DNA of 64,000 bases, from positions 434,001-498,000 of the forward strand of contig OZ241900.1 of assembly GCA_965203615.1 (NCBI GenBank), read 5' to 3'. This document shows positions 1-8,318 of this stretch, piece after piece. Made by a program: the position numbers and the translations under genes. The notes below the pieces were generated by a model. That model did no database searches. It was not told the origin of the DNA and saw only the letters and a program-made list of their open reading frames with translations. Origin of the DNA: VXNE01 sp965203615 (GTDB lineage: Bacteria > Pseudomonadota > Gammaproteobacteria > Pseudomonadales > Azotimanducaceae). Numbering within the stretch: position 1 is the stretch's first letter; each line of letters begins with the position of its first letter.

Positions 1-1641
1 ATCGTCGTCTATCGCGCCGATGATGAGATCCATCCGCTCCGCGTTCGCAGGACTTCCAATTGCGTCGATCAACCTGTCTACGCTTCCGCCGCACGCTCGA
101 ACCGCTGCTTCTGCGACGAATCCATCAAGGAAACTCTCATGGGCGAACGCTACGCGGTCTCCCCGCCGAGATAAGAAACCCCCGTGTTCCAGCCGGGCAA
201 CCGCACCATCGTCGATGCCCTCACTCGCCTGAATTCTGTCCAGGTCGCGTACGCTCACGCTGAATGAAATGCGATCAGCTAGCCAATCCGCAATCGTCGT
301 CGCGGCCCTGATCGCCACGCTCGCCAAGTCACCCAATCGCCGCCGCGCAAACGCGTCGAAGAGCCTGAACCGGCCTGCGTCCGGCGGGACCTCCAAGCCG
401 ACCTCCGCCACAACCCTCGCCTCGAGACCCGAACAGACCGAACGCAACAGCAACTCCATGCTCTTTGGGATGTCCCTCACCCCCAGCACTTCCCGCACAA
501 TGGCGCGTTTTACTTCGAGCGACGTTGGCGGCACGTCTATCGTTTCAAGCGCCAAGAGTTCACCTCGGGCAAGGGGTACTCGCGAGGTAACCAGAACCCG
601 CGCGTCACACTTCCGCGCCAACGCCGCCACGCTCCGGGTGAGACCGCTCCGAAGCGTCTCCGCACACTCGTTGTAGCCGTCAACAACGAGCAGAACGGGC
701 CGAGACAGACGACGACGGGCCTTCAACAGCCGAGCCGCGGACGGCATGTCAAGCAGCGCGGCTTCCCTGTCAAGGACCTTCCGCAGATTCCCCTCGTAGT
801 TCCTGACCGGGACAATCAAAGCGACACCGCCACTACGCACGAACTCAACGGCGCAAGCCCATGCGAGCATCGTCTTTCCGCGTCCCGATCCGCCGAGGAC
901 TAGCGCATCCTGCTCCCCCGCAGCTACGCGGCGGTAAACTGCCAACGACTGCATCGCCTTCCCGTTCCGATCCTGACAGTCGAAAGGGACCAGCTTCTCG
1001 CCGGGCCCGTACGTTCTCGCGAGTGCTTGCTCGTACCGCGCCATCAGCTGCCCGTCTTCCGCCACCACGGGGTCGCTAGCCTCGGCCATCGAAGACACGC
1101 TCCTGCAACCGCGATCCACGGCAAGTCTCCGCAATTGCACGCGCGCCTCCGTCCAGTTCTGCCGCGCTGCCAGGATTACATCGTCCAGATTCCCGAGATC
1201 CACCATGGTCACCTTGAAGTCTCCGGGGCAGGTTTCGGAACCGTCGGGTTTTCGTCGAACGAAGACCACGGCCCCTGCTGGGTACGGAGCTTGTTGCGGA
1301 CCCCATCCCGACATCGCGTCGCGGATCGCAAATTTCGCTTCCAGCGCCTGCTCGTACGGATTGGTTACCTCCTTCCAGTCACCGCCGGCAGTCTCCAACT
1401 CCCAAGGACCGTTCTCGGTACCGCGGACGGCCCTCGAGAATTCCTTGGCCTCGATCACGACCAAACGATTCTCCGTCCCCACCACCAGATCCACCTGCCT
1501 GCCGCCTATATGGACATTGGCAACGACGACAGCCGACAGCTTTGCGCGTCCCAACACTCGCAGAGACTCCTCTAGCGCACGCCGTTCGGATCCGTACTGA
1601 ATCGGATGACCGACATAGACCTCTACGTTAGCGGGGATCAT
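1..1641 (-). CDS. NERD nuclease-STAND NTPase fusion, C-terminus beyond the window
   Basis: Likely anti-phage or DNA-processing protein. The frame is open from the ATG at 1641 to the left edge (at least 547 residues), so the C-terminal sensor part is not seen. Residues about 10-170 match a NERD (nuclease-related) domain: GGRQVDLVV with D51, VVIEAKEF with E64 and K66, then NPYEQA around residue 95. This is the D...ExK layout of that nuclease fold. Residues about 245-360 form a STAND/NACHT-type NTPase: Walker A GGSGRGKT at 250-257, Walker B RPVLLVVDGYNE around 314-325, and RVLVTSR (sensor-like) at 348-354. After that comes a helical region with no motif I recognise. A weak ribosome site (GGGCGG) precedes the ATG. 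The gene has no close partner upstream. The domain calls are firm; the defence role is inferred from architecture and neighbours. Confidence 0.75.
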   Translation of the reverse strand, partial: MIPANVEVYVGHPIQYGSERRALEESLRVLGRAKLSAVVVANVHIGGRQVDLVVGTENRLVVIEAKEFSRAVRGTENGPWELETAGGDWKEVTNPYEQALEAKFAIRDAMSGWGPQQAPYPAGAVVFVRRKPDGSETCPGDFKVTMVDLGNLDDVILAARQNWTEARVQLRRLAVDRGCRSVSSMAEASDPVVAEDGQLMARYEQALARTYGPGEKLVPFDCQDRNGKAMQSLAVYRRVAAGEQDALVLGGSGRGKTMLAWACAVEFVRSGGVALIVPVRNYEGNLRKVLDREAALLDMPSAARLLKARRRLSRPVLLVVDGYNECAETLRSGLTRSVAALARKCDARVLVTSRVPLARGELLALETIDVPPTSLEVKRAIVREVLGVRDIPKSMELLLRSVCSGLEARVVAEVGLEVPPDAGRFRLFDAFARRRLGDLASVAIRAATTIADWLADRISFSVSVRDLDRIQASEGIDDGAVARLEHGGFLSRRGDRVAFAHESFLDGFVAEAAVRACGGSVDRLIDAIGSPANAERMDLIIGAIDDD

Positions 1642-2125
1642 GATCGTTCCGCCCTCGGGCCGTTCCTTCGCAATCACGGCAGACAACCTATTGCACATCG
1701 AAGACTCAGGCAACCTCGTCGGATTCGCTTTGCGAGTACGTAACCTCTTTGTGCCCTGTCCCTTTCACCTTCCCCCAGTGGCCTATCTTCAAGGCAGCCG
1801 TAGCTCCGACCAGAACCCGCCCACTCTAATTGTGCTGGCAGGCCGAGACTCCCCGCTTCGCTGCCAAGAATGCTCCCAAGAGGTCGCTCCGCGAACCCTT
1901 CTCCCCAGGCAGGAACCCGTCGATCCGCATTCCCCACGGTACGGATACGTTCAGTCGTCCGTCATGGGCGCCAGCGTGTCACGCGTGCTCGGCCGGTCAA
2001 CCCCCGAGGGGTTCTCCGCACGCTCCGACCTCGCTAGCGCGAGGTGACCGGCCTGCGCGCGCGTGCCGCCTGTCCAGGCACCGACGCACTCCCGTGTCGG
2101 CAACTCAGCCTGACAGGAGAACAAC
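1642..2125. other. intergenic stretch
   Basis: This stretch of 484 bases separates the minus-strand NERD-NTPase gene from the plus-strand cysteine-rich gene, so it should hold both promoters. I see no convincing coding frame, RNA or clear -35/-10 pair in it. A good ribosome site (GGAGAA) lies at its right end, in front of the ATG at 2126. Confidence 0.5.
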
Positions 2126-2557
2126 ATGGATCTCGAAACACTACGCGCCGAGTGGAGCGCATCCCTTCCTCCCGGATACGTCCGGCCCTCGGAACGCCCG
2201 GACGCCTTGCCAAGGTGCTGCCAGAAGCGTTGCAAGAATCCGGTGGCGATCAAGGCTAACGGCAAGCCCGCGAAGTCCTGCCAGCGGTGCCTCGACCGGC
2301 GCGCCCGGTCCTGCAGGCGCCGCCGGGCGCATTTCGTTGCGCAGGGCGGCTGTCGTCGCTGCGCGTATCGCAAGCGTCTCCACGGCGACTTCCTGTGCCA
2401 GCGGTGCCGCGACGACCGCGACATCGAGCGCGCGCAGAAGCGCCGGGACGCCATCGACGCCGCCATGATCGACGAGTTCGCCGCCAAGCCCGACAAGGCG
2501 CATCGCGCGAGCAACCTCGACATCGGCGTCTCGCCCTTAATGCCGAGCCGATGGTAA
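2126..2557 (+). CDS. basic cysteine-rich protein with three CxxC knuckles
   Basis: A protein of 143 residues with unknown function. The ATG has a clear ribosome site (ACAGGAGAACAAC). The cysteines come as CCQKRC near residue 31, then three CxxC pairs: CQRC (about 52), CRRC (about 76) and CQRC (about 91). The linkers are very rich in arginine and lysine. This pattern suggests a treble-zinc, nucleic-acid-binding protein. The last residues and the TAA stop lie inside the first two TAATGCCGAG repeats that follow, so the natural C-terminus may have been altered by repeat insertion. The neighbour upstream is divergent. I do not recognise the family; a role in the repeats' mobility is possible but unsupported. 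Confidence 0.6.
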   Translation: MDLETLRAEWSASLPPGYVRPSERPDALPRCCQKRCKNPVAIKANGKPAKSCQRCLDRRARSCRRRRAHFVAQGGCRRCAYRKRLHGDFLCQRCRDDRDIERAQKRRDAIDAAMIDEFAAKPDKAHRASNLDIGVSPLMPSRW

Positions 2558-2621
2558 TGCCGAGTGCGTATCGGAAGACCGTATAGACAGCGGAGTTGCC
2601 GGCAGTAGCACTCGGCATTAC
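2554..2621. repeat. 68-base inverted-repeat element, copy 1
   Basis: It is bounded by GTAATGCCGAGTGC at 2554-2567 and its exact inverted complement at 2608-2621. The 40-base core differs from that of copy 2. Confidence 0.8.
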
Positions 2622-2677
2622 AGCGGACAGTGACTTTGGGCATCTTCGTCCTCCTGATAGACAACAGGAGGACATAC

Positions 2678-2875
2678 ATGCCTGCAATATCGAAGTACCG
2701 GCCCTTTGAAGACGCTTTGTTCGCAGCCTTGGTCGTTCCCCGGTGTCAAGGACAGCTTGATGGCGCTGCTCGGCGGCAAGTGACTCCGGGTGTAATGCCG
2801 AGTGAAAGTGCCGCAGAGGCCCTCGTTCCGAAGCCTCTCGCGCTCCACTCGGCATTACCAACCTCTCGGCATTAA
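2678..2875 (+). pseudogene. possible small degraded gene with strong ribosome site
   Basis: A strong AGGAGG lies seven bases before the ATG at 2678, and the first about 20 residues (MPAISKYRPFEDALFAALVV) read like real protein. The frame then runs into the inverted repeat to a stop at 2875. Shifting frame near 2738 gives a natural-looking end, PGVKDSLMALLGGK, with a stop at 2781. That suggests a gene of about 35 codons broken by a frameshift, but this is weak. Confidence 0.25.
2792..2859. repeat. 68-base inverted-repeat element, copy 2
   Basis: GTAATGCCGAGTG at 2792-2804 pairs exactly with its inverted complement at 2847-2859. The total length is the same as copy 1. The core has its own inner stem, AGAGGC...GCCTCT. 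Confidence 0.8.
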
Positions 2876-2900
2876 CGGCGTAATGCCGAGCTCGGCATTG

Positions 2901-3190
2901 CGCCGTGGAACGCGCGCCCAAAGCCCGAGCCCTCCGCAGCTTATTGGTCGCCGCTCCCCGATCCAGAACCGCGCGAACAGCGTAAGTGGGCGCACCCGCT
3001 GTTCGACCATGGCTGGCGATACCGCCGCTGCTAGCGCCGCATTTGCGGTCGAGGCGCGCAATCTTCGGGTCGCGCGCCTCGGCGTCATCAAGTGCGCTGT
3101 AGATCCCCGCCCGCACCACCATCCGTCGCGTCGGGCACTCGCAGCCATCTCCGGCCCATAGACGGCTCTGTAGGTGAACATCGCGACGGC
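2901..3190. other. intergenic stretch
   Basis: Between the repeat cluster and the small minus-strand gene I see no supported gene. The open frames here on the minus strand run into the repeats and have no family features. Confidence 0.4.
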
Positions 3191-3592
3191 TCAATCCGGT
3201 CGTGGCCTGACGATTTTAAGTAGCTCTTCGTAGAGGCTCCAGATGTCCTCCGCGATGTCCGCTCCCGTATTCCGCCGAATCCGCCGCATCGTTGCTTCGA
3301 GCCGACCTTCGAATTCGGCGTGAGATTTGCCGTACGGCAGTGGGATCTTCTCATCCAGATCACTTGAGTCATACTTCGTCGCGGTTTCCCGGATGCGGCG
3401 GAACTTGGGTCGCAACGCGACCGGGAAGTCCTCCTCTCGCAATGGCAGCAGATGGTCCCCCACGGCCGCCGACAGTCGACTTCGGACATCACCTTTTCCG
3501 ACGCACATGGTTTCAACGGCCGCTGTCACCCGCCAGATCACATCCTCAGCGCGCTCCACGTCTCGCAATGTTGTTCCCTTGTTGCCGGTCAT
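3191..3592 (-). CDS. hypothetical protein, 133 residues
   Basis: A charged, mostly helical protein of unknown function, without signal peptide or membrane segment. I chose the ATG at 3592 (MTGNKGTTLRDVERAEDVIW); an in-frame TTG at 3616 would add eight residues. The composition is like a normal cytosolic protein (many Arg, Glu and Asp residues, few low-complexity runs), which argues that it is real. It lies in the same orientation as the AbiV-like operon but 340 bases away, so it probably has its own promoter. No catalytic motif is visible. Confidence 0.55.
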   Translation of the reverse strand: MTGNKGTTLRDVERAEDVIWRVTAAVETMCVGKGDVRSRLSAAVGDHLLPLREEDFPVALRPKFRRIRETATKYDSSDLDEKIPLPYGKSHAEFEGRLEATMRRIRRNTGADIAEDIWSLYEELLKIVRPRPD

Positions 3593-3932
3593 GCCGCCAT
3601 TCCGCCTTAGCGCCAATCACGCGGCTGGAGAGCCGGCTTCGGCTCGAGCGACTGGCAGCCGTCCGCCTTGAACATGTGGGCGTAGCCAATCAGCATGGTT
3701 TGTCTTAAACGCTCGTTTCAGATACGGGTGGAGCAGTTCCCGTCTTGCCCCGATTCTACGCCCCACAACCCGTTCCGAAAACAGAGTTGCGCAAACGTCG
3801 CACTCTCATCGAATAGCTACAGATTTGCGACTTGGCACTACCCACCCGAACTGAGAACGCCGCCGGCGGCTAGTCGACCTGTCGGGTCTCCGGTTCAGAG
3901 TTCAGCTAGTCTCTCGACACGCCCGTCCCACC
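3593..3932. other. intergenic stretch
   Basis: This stretch of 340 bases lies upstream of the small hypothetical gene. It contains a short perfect hairpin, GAGCCG-GCTT-CGGCTC, at 3630-3645, without a T run. I see no gene in it. Confidence 0.45.
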
Positions 3933-5270
3933 TCACTTACCGCGTGCCTGACCCGTCGAGCGCCGTCCGGGCCTGAACGCGCTCGGCGGCGCCTCCCATC
4001 TTGCGAACCCCGCAAGCCAATGCCAGCCCTTTCCTATCTGATAGCTCCAACTCAGAGACGCCGCACTCGAGCGTGCTCGCTGGTACGTCTCTGGCCAATC
4101 GCCAACCGTGGCCTGCGTGAACCACGCCAAAGCCAACAGGGCCGCACGTTCGTCATCGTCCAACTCCGCGAACATCCCTTTGAGCCGCTGATAAGAATCC
4201 AACTCACGATGACCGGCCAGTTCGCGCAGACTCAAACTTCCCTTCTTGCCTTGTCGGCGGAGCGCGGCCACCTGGTCACACTCCGTTCTCCACGCCGCAT
4301 ACGCACCACCCATTGCCTCCACCTTGGCCTTGTCGATCAATGGGGGCGGATCGCGCCTCCGCTCCGTCTTCTCGATCCACTCAATGGCCCGTCGCCGCTC
4401 CTGGCGAAGCTCTTCGAGCGTTTTCCCACGCGGCTTGCGACTCAGGCCGAATGGCCATAGCGGGAACGACCAGCTCGACACGATCCGATCCCTGGCAGCT
4501 TCGTCGCGAACCCCATGTCCGCTCTGCAACAGCGCGTTCAGCATGCTCACGATCAAATCCTGCAAGTCGTCTCGGGACGTCCCTTCATCCAGTTCGAACC
4601 CTCGCCAAGCATCCGCAATCACTGCGACGCCCTCGGCCCACTTCGCCCCCGCTTCGCAAAGGGCGCGACACAATTCCACGGACTCCGGCGGGCGATACGT
4701 TGTGAAAAAGGGACTCCGGGTGTCAGGAGCAATCCATGCATAGCCACCTGATCTCTCAGTGATATCCTTTACGTAGTCGACGTAGATTGCCCGTTCCCGT
4801 TCAGTGGTGATCGAGTTCGCGAAGATCCAATCCACCGTATTCGGGCCATCGAGATAGAACGGCTGACGCTCAAGTTCTATCAGGCCGTTAAGCTCGCCGA
4901 ACGATGCGATGTTCGGATACGAGCAAGTCAGGGCGTAGATGCGCTTTGCCAGATGATTGTCGAAGCACTTCAACGTCTCCTGTCGCCGCTCCGTCGGACA
5001 CCTCACAGCATCCAGCAAGATCAGGACCTTCGCGGCTTCCTCCTCCGCGAAGCCACGGACTATGTCGCTCGCCCTATACTCCTCGGCCGAAAACAACCGC
5101 CGCGCGGTGCCCTCAAGGCTCTCCGCGTTGTCCACGATCAGCGGCACTCCCTCGGCAACCGTTTCGTAAAGCGACGTTTCCGAAATCCTACCGAGTTCCA
5201 GAACAGCATCCCTCATCCTCTCAGTCCCCCTTCGTTTCGGAAGCAGAGGCTTCCGTTGACACCTGGTCAT
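3933..5270 (-). CDS. AbiV-like (HEPN) abortive-infection protein, second gene of a two-gene operon
   Basis: A protein of 445 residues. Residues about 19-115 resemble the AbiV/HEPN helical domain: GFAEEEAAKVLILLDAVR at 73-90, where a glutamate pair precedes the lysine, and FDNHLAKRIYA around 103. AbiV itself blocks phage protein synthesis in lactococci; here this is family knowledge, not proof. The C-terminal two thirds is a long charged extension with no motif I recognise. The ATG at 5270 overlaps the stop of the upstream gene by four bases (ATGA), showing translational coupling. A second ATG at 5216 would start right at the conserved block. The usual AbiV proteins are shorter, so the extension is unusual. 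The AbiV call is by pattern only. Confidence 0.5.
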   Translation of the reverse strand: MTRCQRKPLLPKRRGTERMRDAVLELGRISETSLYETVAEGVPLIVDNAESLEGTARRLFSAEEYRASDIVRGFAEEEAAKVLILLDAVRCPTERRQETLKCFDNHLAKRIYALTCSYPNIASFGELNGLIELERQPFYLDGPNTVDWIFANSITTERERAIYVDYVKDITERSGGYAWIAPDTRSPFFTTYRPPESVELCRALCEAGAKWAEGVAVIADAWRGFELDEGTSRDDLQDLIVSMLNALLQSGHGVRDEAARDRIVSSWSFPLWPFGLSRKPRGKTLEELRQERRRAIEWIEKTERRRDPPPLIDKAKVEAMGGAYAAWRTECDQVAALRRQGKKGSLSLRELAGHRELDSYQRLKGMFAELDDDERAALLALAWFTQATVGDWPETYQRARSSAASLSWSYQIGKGWHWLAGFARWEAPPSAFRPGRRSTGQARGK

Positions 5271-6604
5271 CTAAGGCGGTCTTGGCTTGCGGCCGACTCA
5301 ACGAGGTACGCTCCTTCCCCGCGCGTACTCTCGCTCCCGAGGCGCATCACGTCGCGCACCAGCCGTCCTTCCCTGGAATCCTCGCCCCCGTCCACCTCGA
5401 TATGGAAGCCGTCTTCGTCGTCGGGGTGCTCCCAGAAACGAACGGTGAGCTTGCCGCCGGCCGTCACCTCCTTCTCGCCGAAAAGCGTGCACAGCCACTT
5501 GCCCGCAGGCATCTCCTCCTTCGCCGGACGGTTCTCCTTCACCTCAAAGCCCCGCTGGAAAACCCAGTTCATTTCCTTCAGCCGGCGTCTTCCGCGGAAG
5601 TCGTCCTCGAATCGGAATGCCCCAGTCGGAGCTTCGTCCGCCGTGATCTGTCCGAGTTTCCACGGTATGTCCTCGAATCCGTTGGTCTGTCCGTTCCAGC
5701 GCACTCCCTGGCCGGGTCCCCGAAATCCCGTTGCCCGTGCGACGAACGCCCGCAGGTCTGACTGGGCTTCCACCGCGCCCCCGCCCGGGACCAGCACCCA
5801 CCTCCTCAGCGACTCCGCGAAGAAAGCGGACAGACCATCAGCGTCCGCGTCGGGCAGGAGCCCGCGATGCGCTCGATAGATCAGCTCCGCGAAGCCATTG
5901 AGCGGCCCGCCATGCGCCCGCATCCATTCCGTCGACTCGCGTCGAACGTCGTGGTACGAGAGTCCCTTCTCCACCCGTTCCACGTTGAGTTTCTCAATCA
6001 TCTCCTCCAGACGCCACGCAAGACCTTCGGAGAGTTGCTCGTACACCCCCCTCAACCGCCACCCTCTGCACTCCGTCTCGCACAGCTGCACCGCGACGTC
6101 CCAGATCGACAGCAGGGCCTCAGCGCTGTTCGTCGGGATACTCTTCTCCGGGGCCGTTAACGAATACCGCCACCGCTCGTATCCGCTACCGTCCTCGGCT
6201 GACACGACGTTCAGGAACTCGCCCGCGGTCGCAGGGCGGATGTACGGATGGAGCGTCCTGAACCGGCCGTACTGCTCGGTCAGCGCCACCCGGATCGGCT
6301 CCTCCAGGCAATCGAAGAGTCTCCCCAGGTTGTGGTGCCTAAAGGGCTGCCGCGCATCGCCCTTCGCTCCCTTGGGTCCGCGCGTGGCCACCAGTTCCTC
6401 CACCGTCCGCCCTCGCGCCTCCGCAATGTGGAACTTGAACGTCTGCTCGATCCCGCTGTAGGCGGCCGTGATGAACGGCCACGCGCCCGCGATCTCCGTC
6501 CCGGGATGCCAGTCATGTCCCTTGAACGTGTCCTCGTAGGCCTCCCGGGTGCGCTTGTAGGCCGTTTTCAGGCGTTGGACGATCTCGCTCTGTTGTCGGT
6601 TCAT
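5267..6604 (-). CDS. hypothetical partner of the AbiV-like protein
   Basis: A protein of 445 residues that I do not recognise. The start is placed at the ATG at 6604 (MNRQQSEIVQRLKTAYKRT) after AAGGGAAA; a longer frame reaches 6745, but that part crosses the end of the insertion sequence. The N-terminal part is helical, with GIEQTFKFHI and a later RHHNLGRLFDCLEEP segment that could be HEPN-like. The C-terminal 150 residues look beta-rich and acidic. There are no membrane segments. It is coupled by an ATGA overlap to the AbiV-like gene, so the two products probably act together, possibly as a two-part defence system. Its promoter region is truncated by the insertion sequence about 67 bases upstream. 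Confidence 0.65.
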   Translation of the reverse strand: MNRQQSEIVQRLKTAYKRTREAYEDTFKGHDWHPGTEIAGAWPFITAAYSGIEQTFKFHIAEARGRTVEELVATRGPKGAKGDARQPFRHHNLGRLFDCLEEPIRVALTEQYGRFRTLHPYIRPATAGEFLNVVSAEDGSGYERWRYSLTAPEKSIPTNSAEALLSIWDVAVQLCETECRGWRLRGVYEQLSEGLAWRLEEMIEKLNVERVEKGLSYHDVRRESTEWMRAHGGPLNGFAELIYRAHRGLLPDADADGLSAFFAESLRRWVLVPGGGAVEAQSDLRAFVARATGFRGPGQGVRWNGQTNGFEDIPWKLGQITADEAPTGAFRFEDDFRGRRRLKEMNWVFQRGFEVKENRPAKEEMPAGKWLCTLFGEKEVTAGGKLTVRFWEHPDDEDGFHIEVDGGEDSREGRLVRDVMRLGSESTRGEGAYLVESAASQDRLR

Positions 6605-6670
6605 GGCTGTTTCCCTTGCAGGGCGCGCAACGTAATCGAACGGTGTGCAGCCGTCCAGCGGCAGCCTTGT

Positions 6671-6727
6671 CCAATGAGAGATGAGCCTGAACGGATGGGT
6701 TGATTCCAACGAGAAGTGAGCCTGAAG
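6671..6727. repeat. left end of the insertion sequence, two tandem end motifs
   Basis: GAGATGAGCCTGAACG is at 6678-6693, with a second, diverged copy (AGAAGTGAGCCTGAAG) at 6712-6727. Each copy is preceded by CCAAT or CCAAC. Confidence 0.7.
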
Positions 6728-6751
6728 GGTGGCGTCGGAGATCATCGGAGG

Positions 6752-8017
6752 ATGATCTTGAGCCTAGACGTCGAACGACTTCACACCCTGGACCAGGTCC
6801 GTGCCTTTCTCGACGGCAACGAGCCTGTTGACTTCAAGCCCCGCTCCCGCGAGGAGGCCTACGCCTTCGTCCGGCGCACGCTGGCGCGCTTCGGCTACGC
6901 CCGGCTTGGCAAGGCCGACAAGGGCGCGCTGCGGCGTTTCCTCGCCAAGACGACCGGTCTGTCGCGGGCGCAGCTGACGCGCCTGGTGCGCCAGTACCTG
7001 GACACCGGACGCATCGTCGACCGCCGCGGCGGGCCGCCGGCGCGGCCCTTCGAGCGTCGCCACACCGCGGCCGACGTCCGCCTGCTCGCGGACGTCGACG
7101 CCACCCTCGGCCAGATGGCCGGGCCGGCCACCCGCGAGGTGATGCGCCGCGAGCACGAGGTGTTCGGCGACGAGCGCTTCGCGCGCCTGGCGCGGATCTC
7201 GGTCAGCCACCTCTACAACCTGCGCGCCTCGACCACCTACCGCCGCAAGCGCACGACGCCGGACCTCACCAGGGCGGTGCGGGTGGCCATCGCCGAGCGC
7301 CGCCGCCCCCGGCCCGAGGGCCGGCCCGGCTTCCTGCGCGTCGACACGGTCCACCAGGGCGACCTCGACGGCAGCAAGGGCGTCCACCTCATCAACACAG
7401 TGGACGAGGTCACCCAGTACGAGTTCATCGGCGCCGCGGCGGCGATCTCCGAACGCTTCCTGCTGCCCGTGCTCGAGGGGCTCCTCGACCTCTTCCCCTT
7501 CGCGGTCATGGGCTTCCACGCCGACAACGGCTCCGAGTACATCAACCGCAAGGTCGCCCGCCTGCTCGCCAAGCTGCACGCCGAGTTCACCAAGTCCCGC
7601 GCCCGGCACTCCAACGACAACGCCCTCGTCGAGGGCAAGAACGCCAACGTCGTGCGCCGCTGGCTCGGCCACGTCCACATACCCCGGCGCTTCGCGCCGC
7701 TGGTCCACGAGTTCACCCGCGGCGTCCTCTCGCCCGCCGTCAACTACCACCGGCCCTGCATGTTCGCCGTCGAGCACGTCGACGAGCAGGGGCGCGTCCG
7801 GCGCCGCTATCCGCACGACCAGGTCGCCACGCCGTACGAGCGCTTCCGCCGCATCGACGGCGCGGAGCGCTTCCTCAAGCCCGGCGTCGCCTTCGCGGAC
7901 CTCGACCGCGCCGCCCACGCCGCCAGCGACCTCGCCGCCCTGCGCGAAGTGAACCTCGCCCGCGCGGAGCTGTTCCGGACGATCGGACTCGCGTCCGACG
8001 CGCAGCCGGCGGCTTGA
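6752..8017 (+). CDS. transposase, integrase-core (rve) family
   Basis: A transposase of 421 residues. The N-terminal 170 residues include helix-turn-helix-like segments (LSRAQLTRLVRQYLDTGRI and ISVSHLYNLRAS). The catalytic core has D198 in RVDTVHQGD, D258 in HADNGSEY and E294 in ALVEGKN, the DDE triad of retroviral-integrase-like transposases (IS481/IS3-related; exact family not certain). The first possible start is the ATG at 6752. GGAGG lies directly against it, so the TTG at 6758, at the ideal spacing, may be the true start. The gene appears intact, so the element could be active. Confidence 0.85.
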   Translation: MILSLDVERLHTLDQVRAFLDGNEPVDFKPRSREEAYAFVRRTLARFGYARLGKADKGALRRFLAKTTGLSRAQLTRLVRQYLDTGRIVDRRGGPPARPFERRHTAADVRLLADVDATLGQMAGPATREVMRREHEVFGDERFARLARISVSHLYNLRASTTYRRKRTTPDLTRAVRVAIAERRRPRPEGRPGFLRVDTVHQGDLDGSKGVHLINTVDEVTQYEFIGAAAAISERFLLPVLEGLLDLFPFAVMGFHADNGSEYINRKVARLLAKLHAEFTKSRARHSNDNALVEGKNANVVRRWLGHVHIPRRFAPLVHEFTRGVLSPAVNYHRPCMFAVEHVDEQGRVRRRYPHDQVATPYERFRRIDGAERFLKPGVAFADLDRAAHAASDLAALREVNLARAELFRTIGLASDAQPAA

Positions 8018-8045
8018 GGCCCTCCGGGAATGCGGCCGGGAACGC

Positions 8046-8124
8046 CGCGGGATCCGCCGTGTCAACCCGCTGCGCGGGTCCTCCGCTTCGCTCCGGCCCT
8101 TCGGGTGACACGCCGGATCCCGCG
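8046..8124. terminator. long stem-loop downstream of the transposase
   Basis: Arms of 19 bases at 8046-8064 and 8106-8124 pair with one mismatch; the loop contains smaller hairpins. It begins 28 bases after the transposase stop. It lacks a T run, so it could be a terminator, a barrier to read-through or an end structure of the element. Confidence 0.45.
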
Positions 8125-8138
8125 TCGTGGAGGTTGGC

Positions 8139-8166
8139 GACGACCGGAAGGGTACTTCCGGTCGTC
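8139..8166. terminator. perfect 12-base stem hairpin
   Basis: GACGACCGGAAG, a four-base loop, then the exact complement. There is no T run after it. It is probably part of the transcription-blocking tail of the insertion sequence. Confidence 0.4.
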
Positions 8167-8293
8167 ACTGACCGGCCGGTTCACGCAGTCCACCCCCGCG
8201 TCTCGACGTTGACCGCGACCCCGGTTCCCGGCAACGTTCCCCTACCGCAGACACAGTGATCCCGACCAACCCGGCACGACTCACGAACGCCCT

Positions 8294-8318
8294 CGTTCAG
8301 GCTCATCTCCGTATTGGA
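8294..8318. repeat. right end of the insertion sequence
   Basis: CGTTCAGGCTCATCTC at 8294-8309 is the exact inverted complement of the left end motif. It is followed by ATTGG, the complement of the CCAAT box. Confidence 0.7.

Larger units (their letters stand above)
2538..2900. repeat. cluster of eight TAATGCCGAG repeats in both orientations (REPIN-like)
   Basis: The 10-mer TAATGCCGAG or its complement occurs at 2538, 2555, 2611 (inverted), 2793, 2849 (inverted), 2866 (inverted), 2882 and 2892 (inverted, nine bases). The last two abut to form an 18-base perfect palindrome at 2883-2900. Copies 2866 and 2882 form a tight hairpin with a 6-base loop. Two pairs form longer elements of identical length, listed separately. 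The layout resembles REP/REPIN doublets rather than CRISPR. Confidence 0.85.
6671..8318. mobile_element. insertion sequence with rve-core (DDE) transposase
   Basis: An element of about 1.65 kb bounded by related ends. The left end at 6671-6693 and the right end at 8294-8318 share a perfect 16-base inverted repeat plus a degenerate CCAAT box. A second, direct copy of the end lies inside the left end. It encodes a single transposase on the plus strand, followed by 275 bases of strongly structured non-coding DNA. I could not define a target duplication. It sits directly upstream of the AbiV-like operon. Confidence 0.75.

Noticed and set aside
6764..8065. 433-codon open frame on the minus strand over the transposase
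   Set aside because: It is antisense to the DDE transposase, with Ala/Gly/Arg/Val-rich translation and no motifs; a GC-rich shadow.
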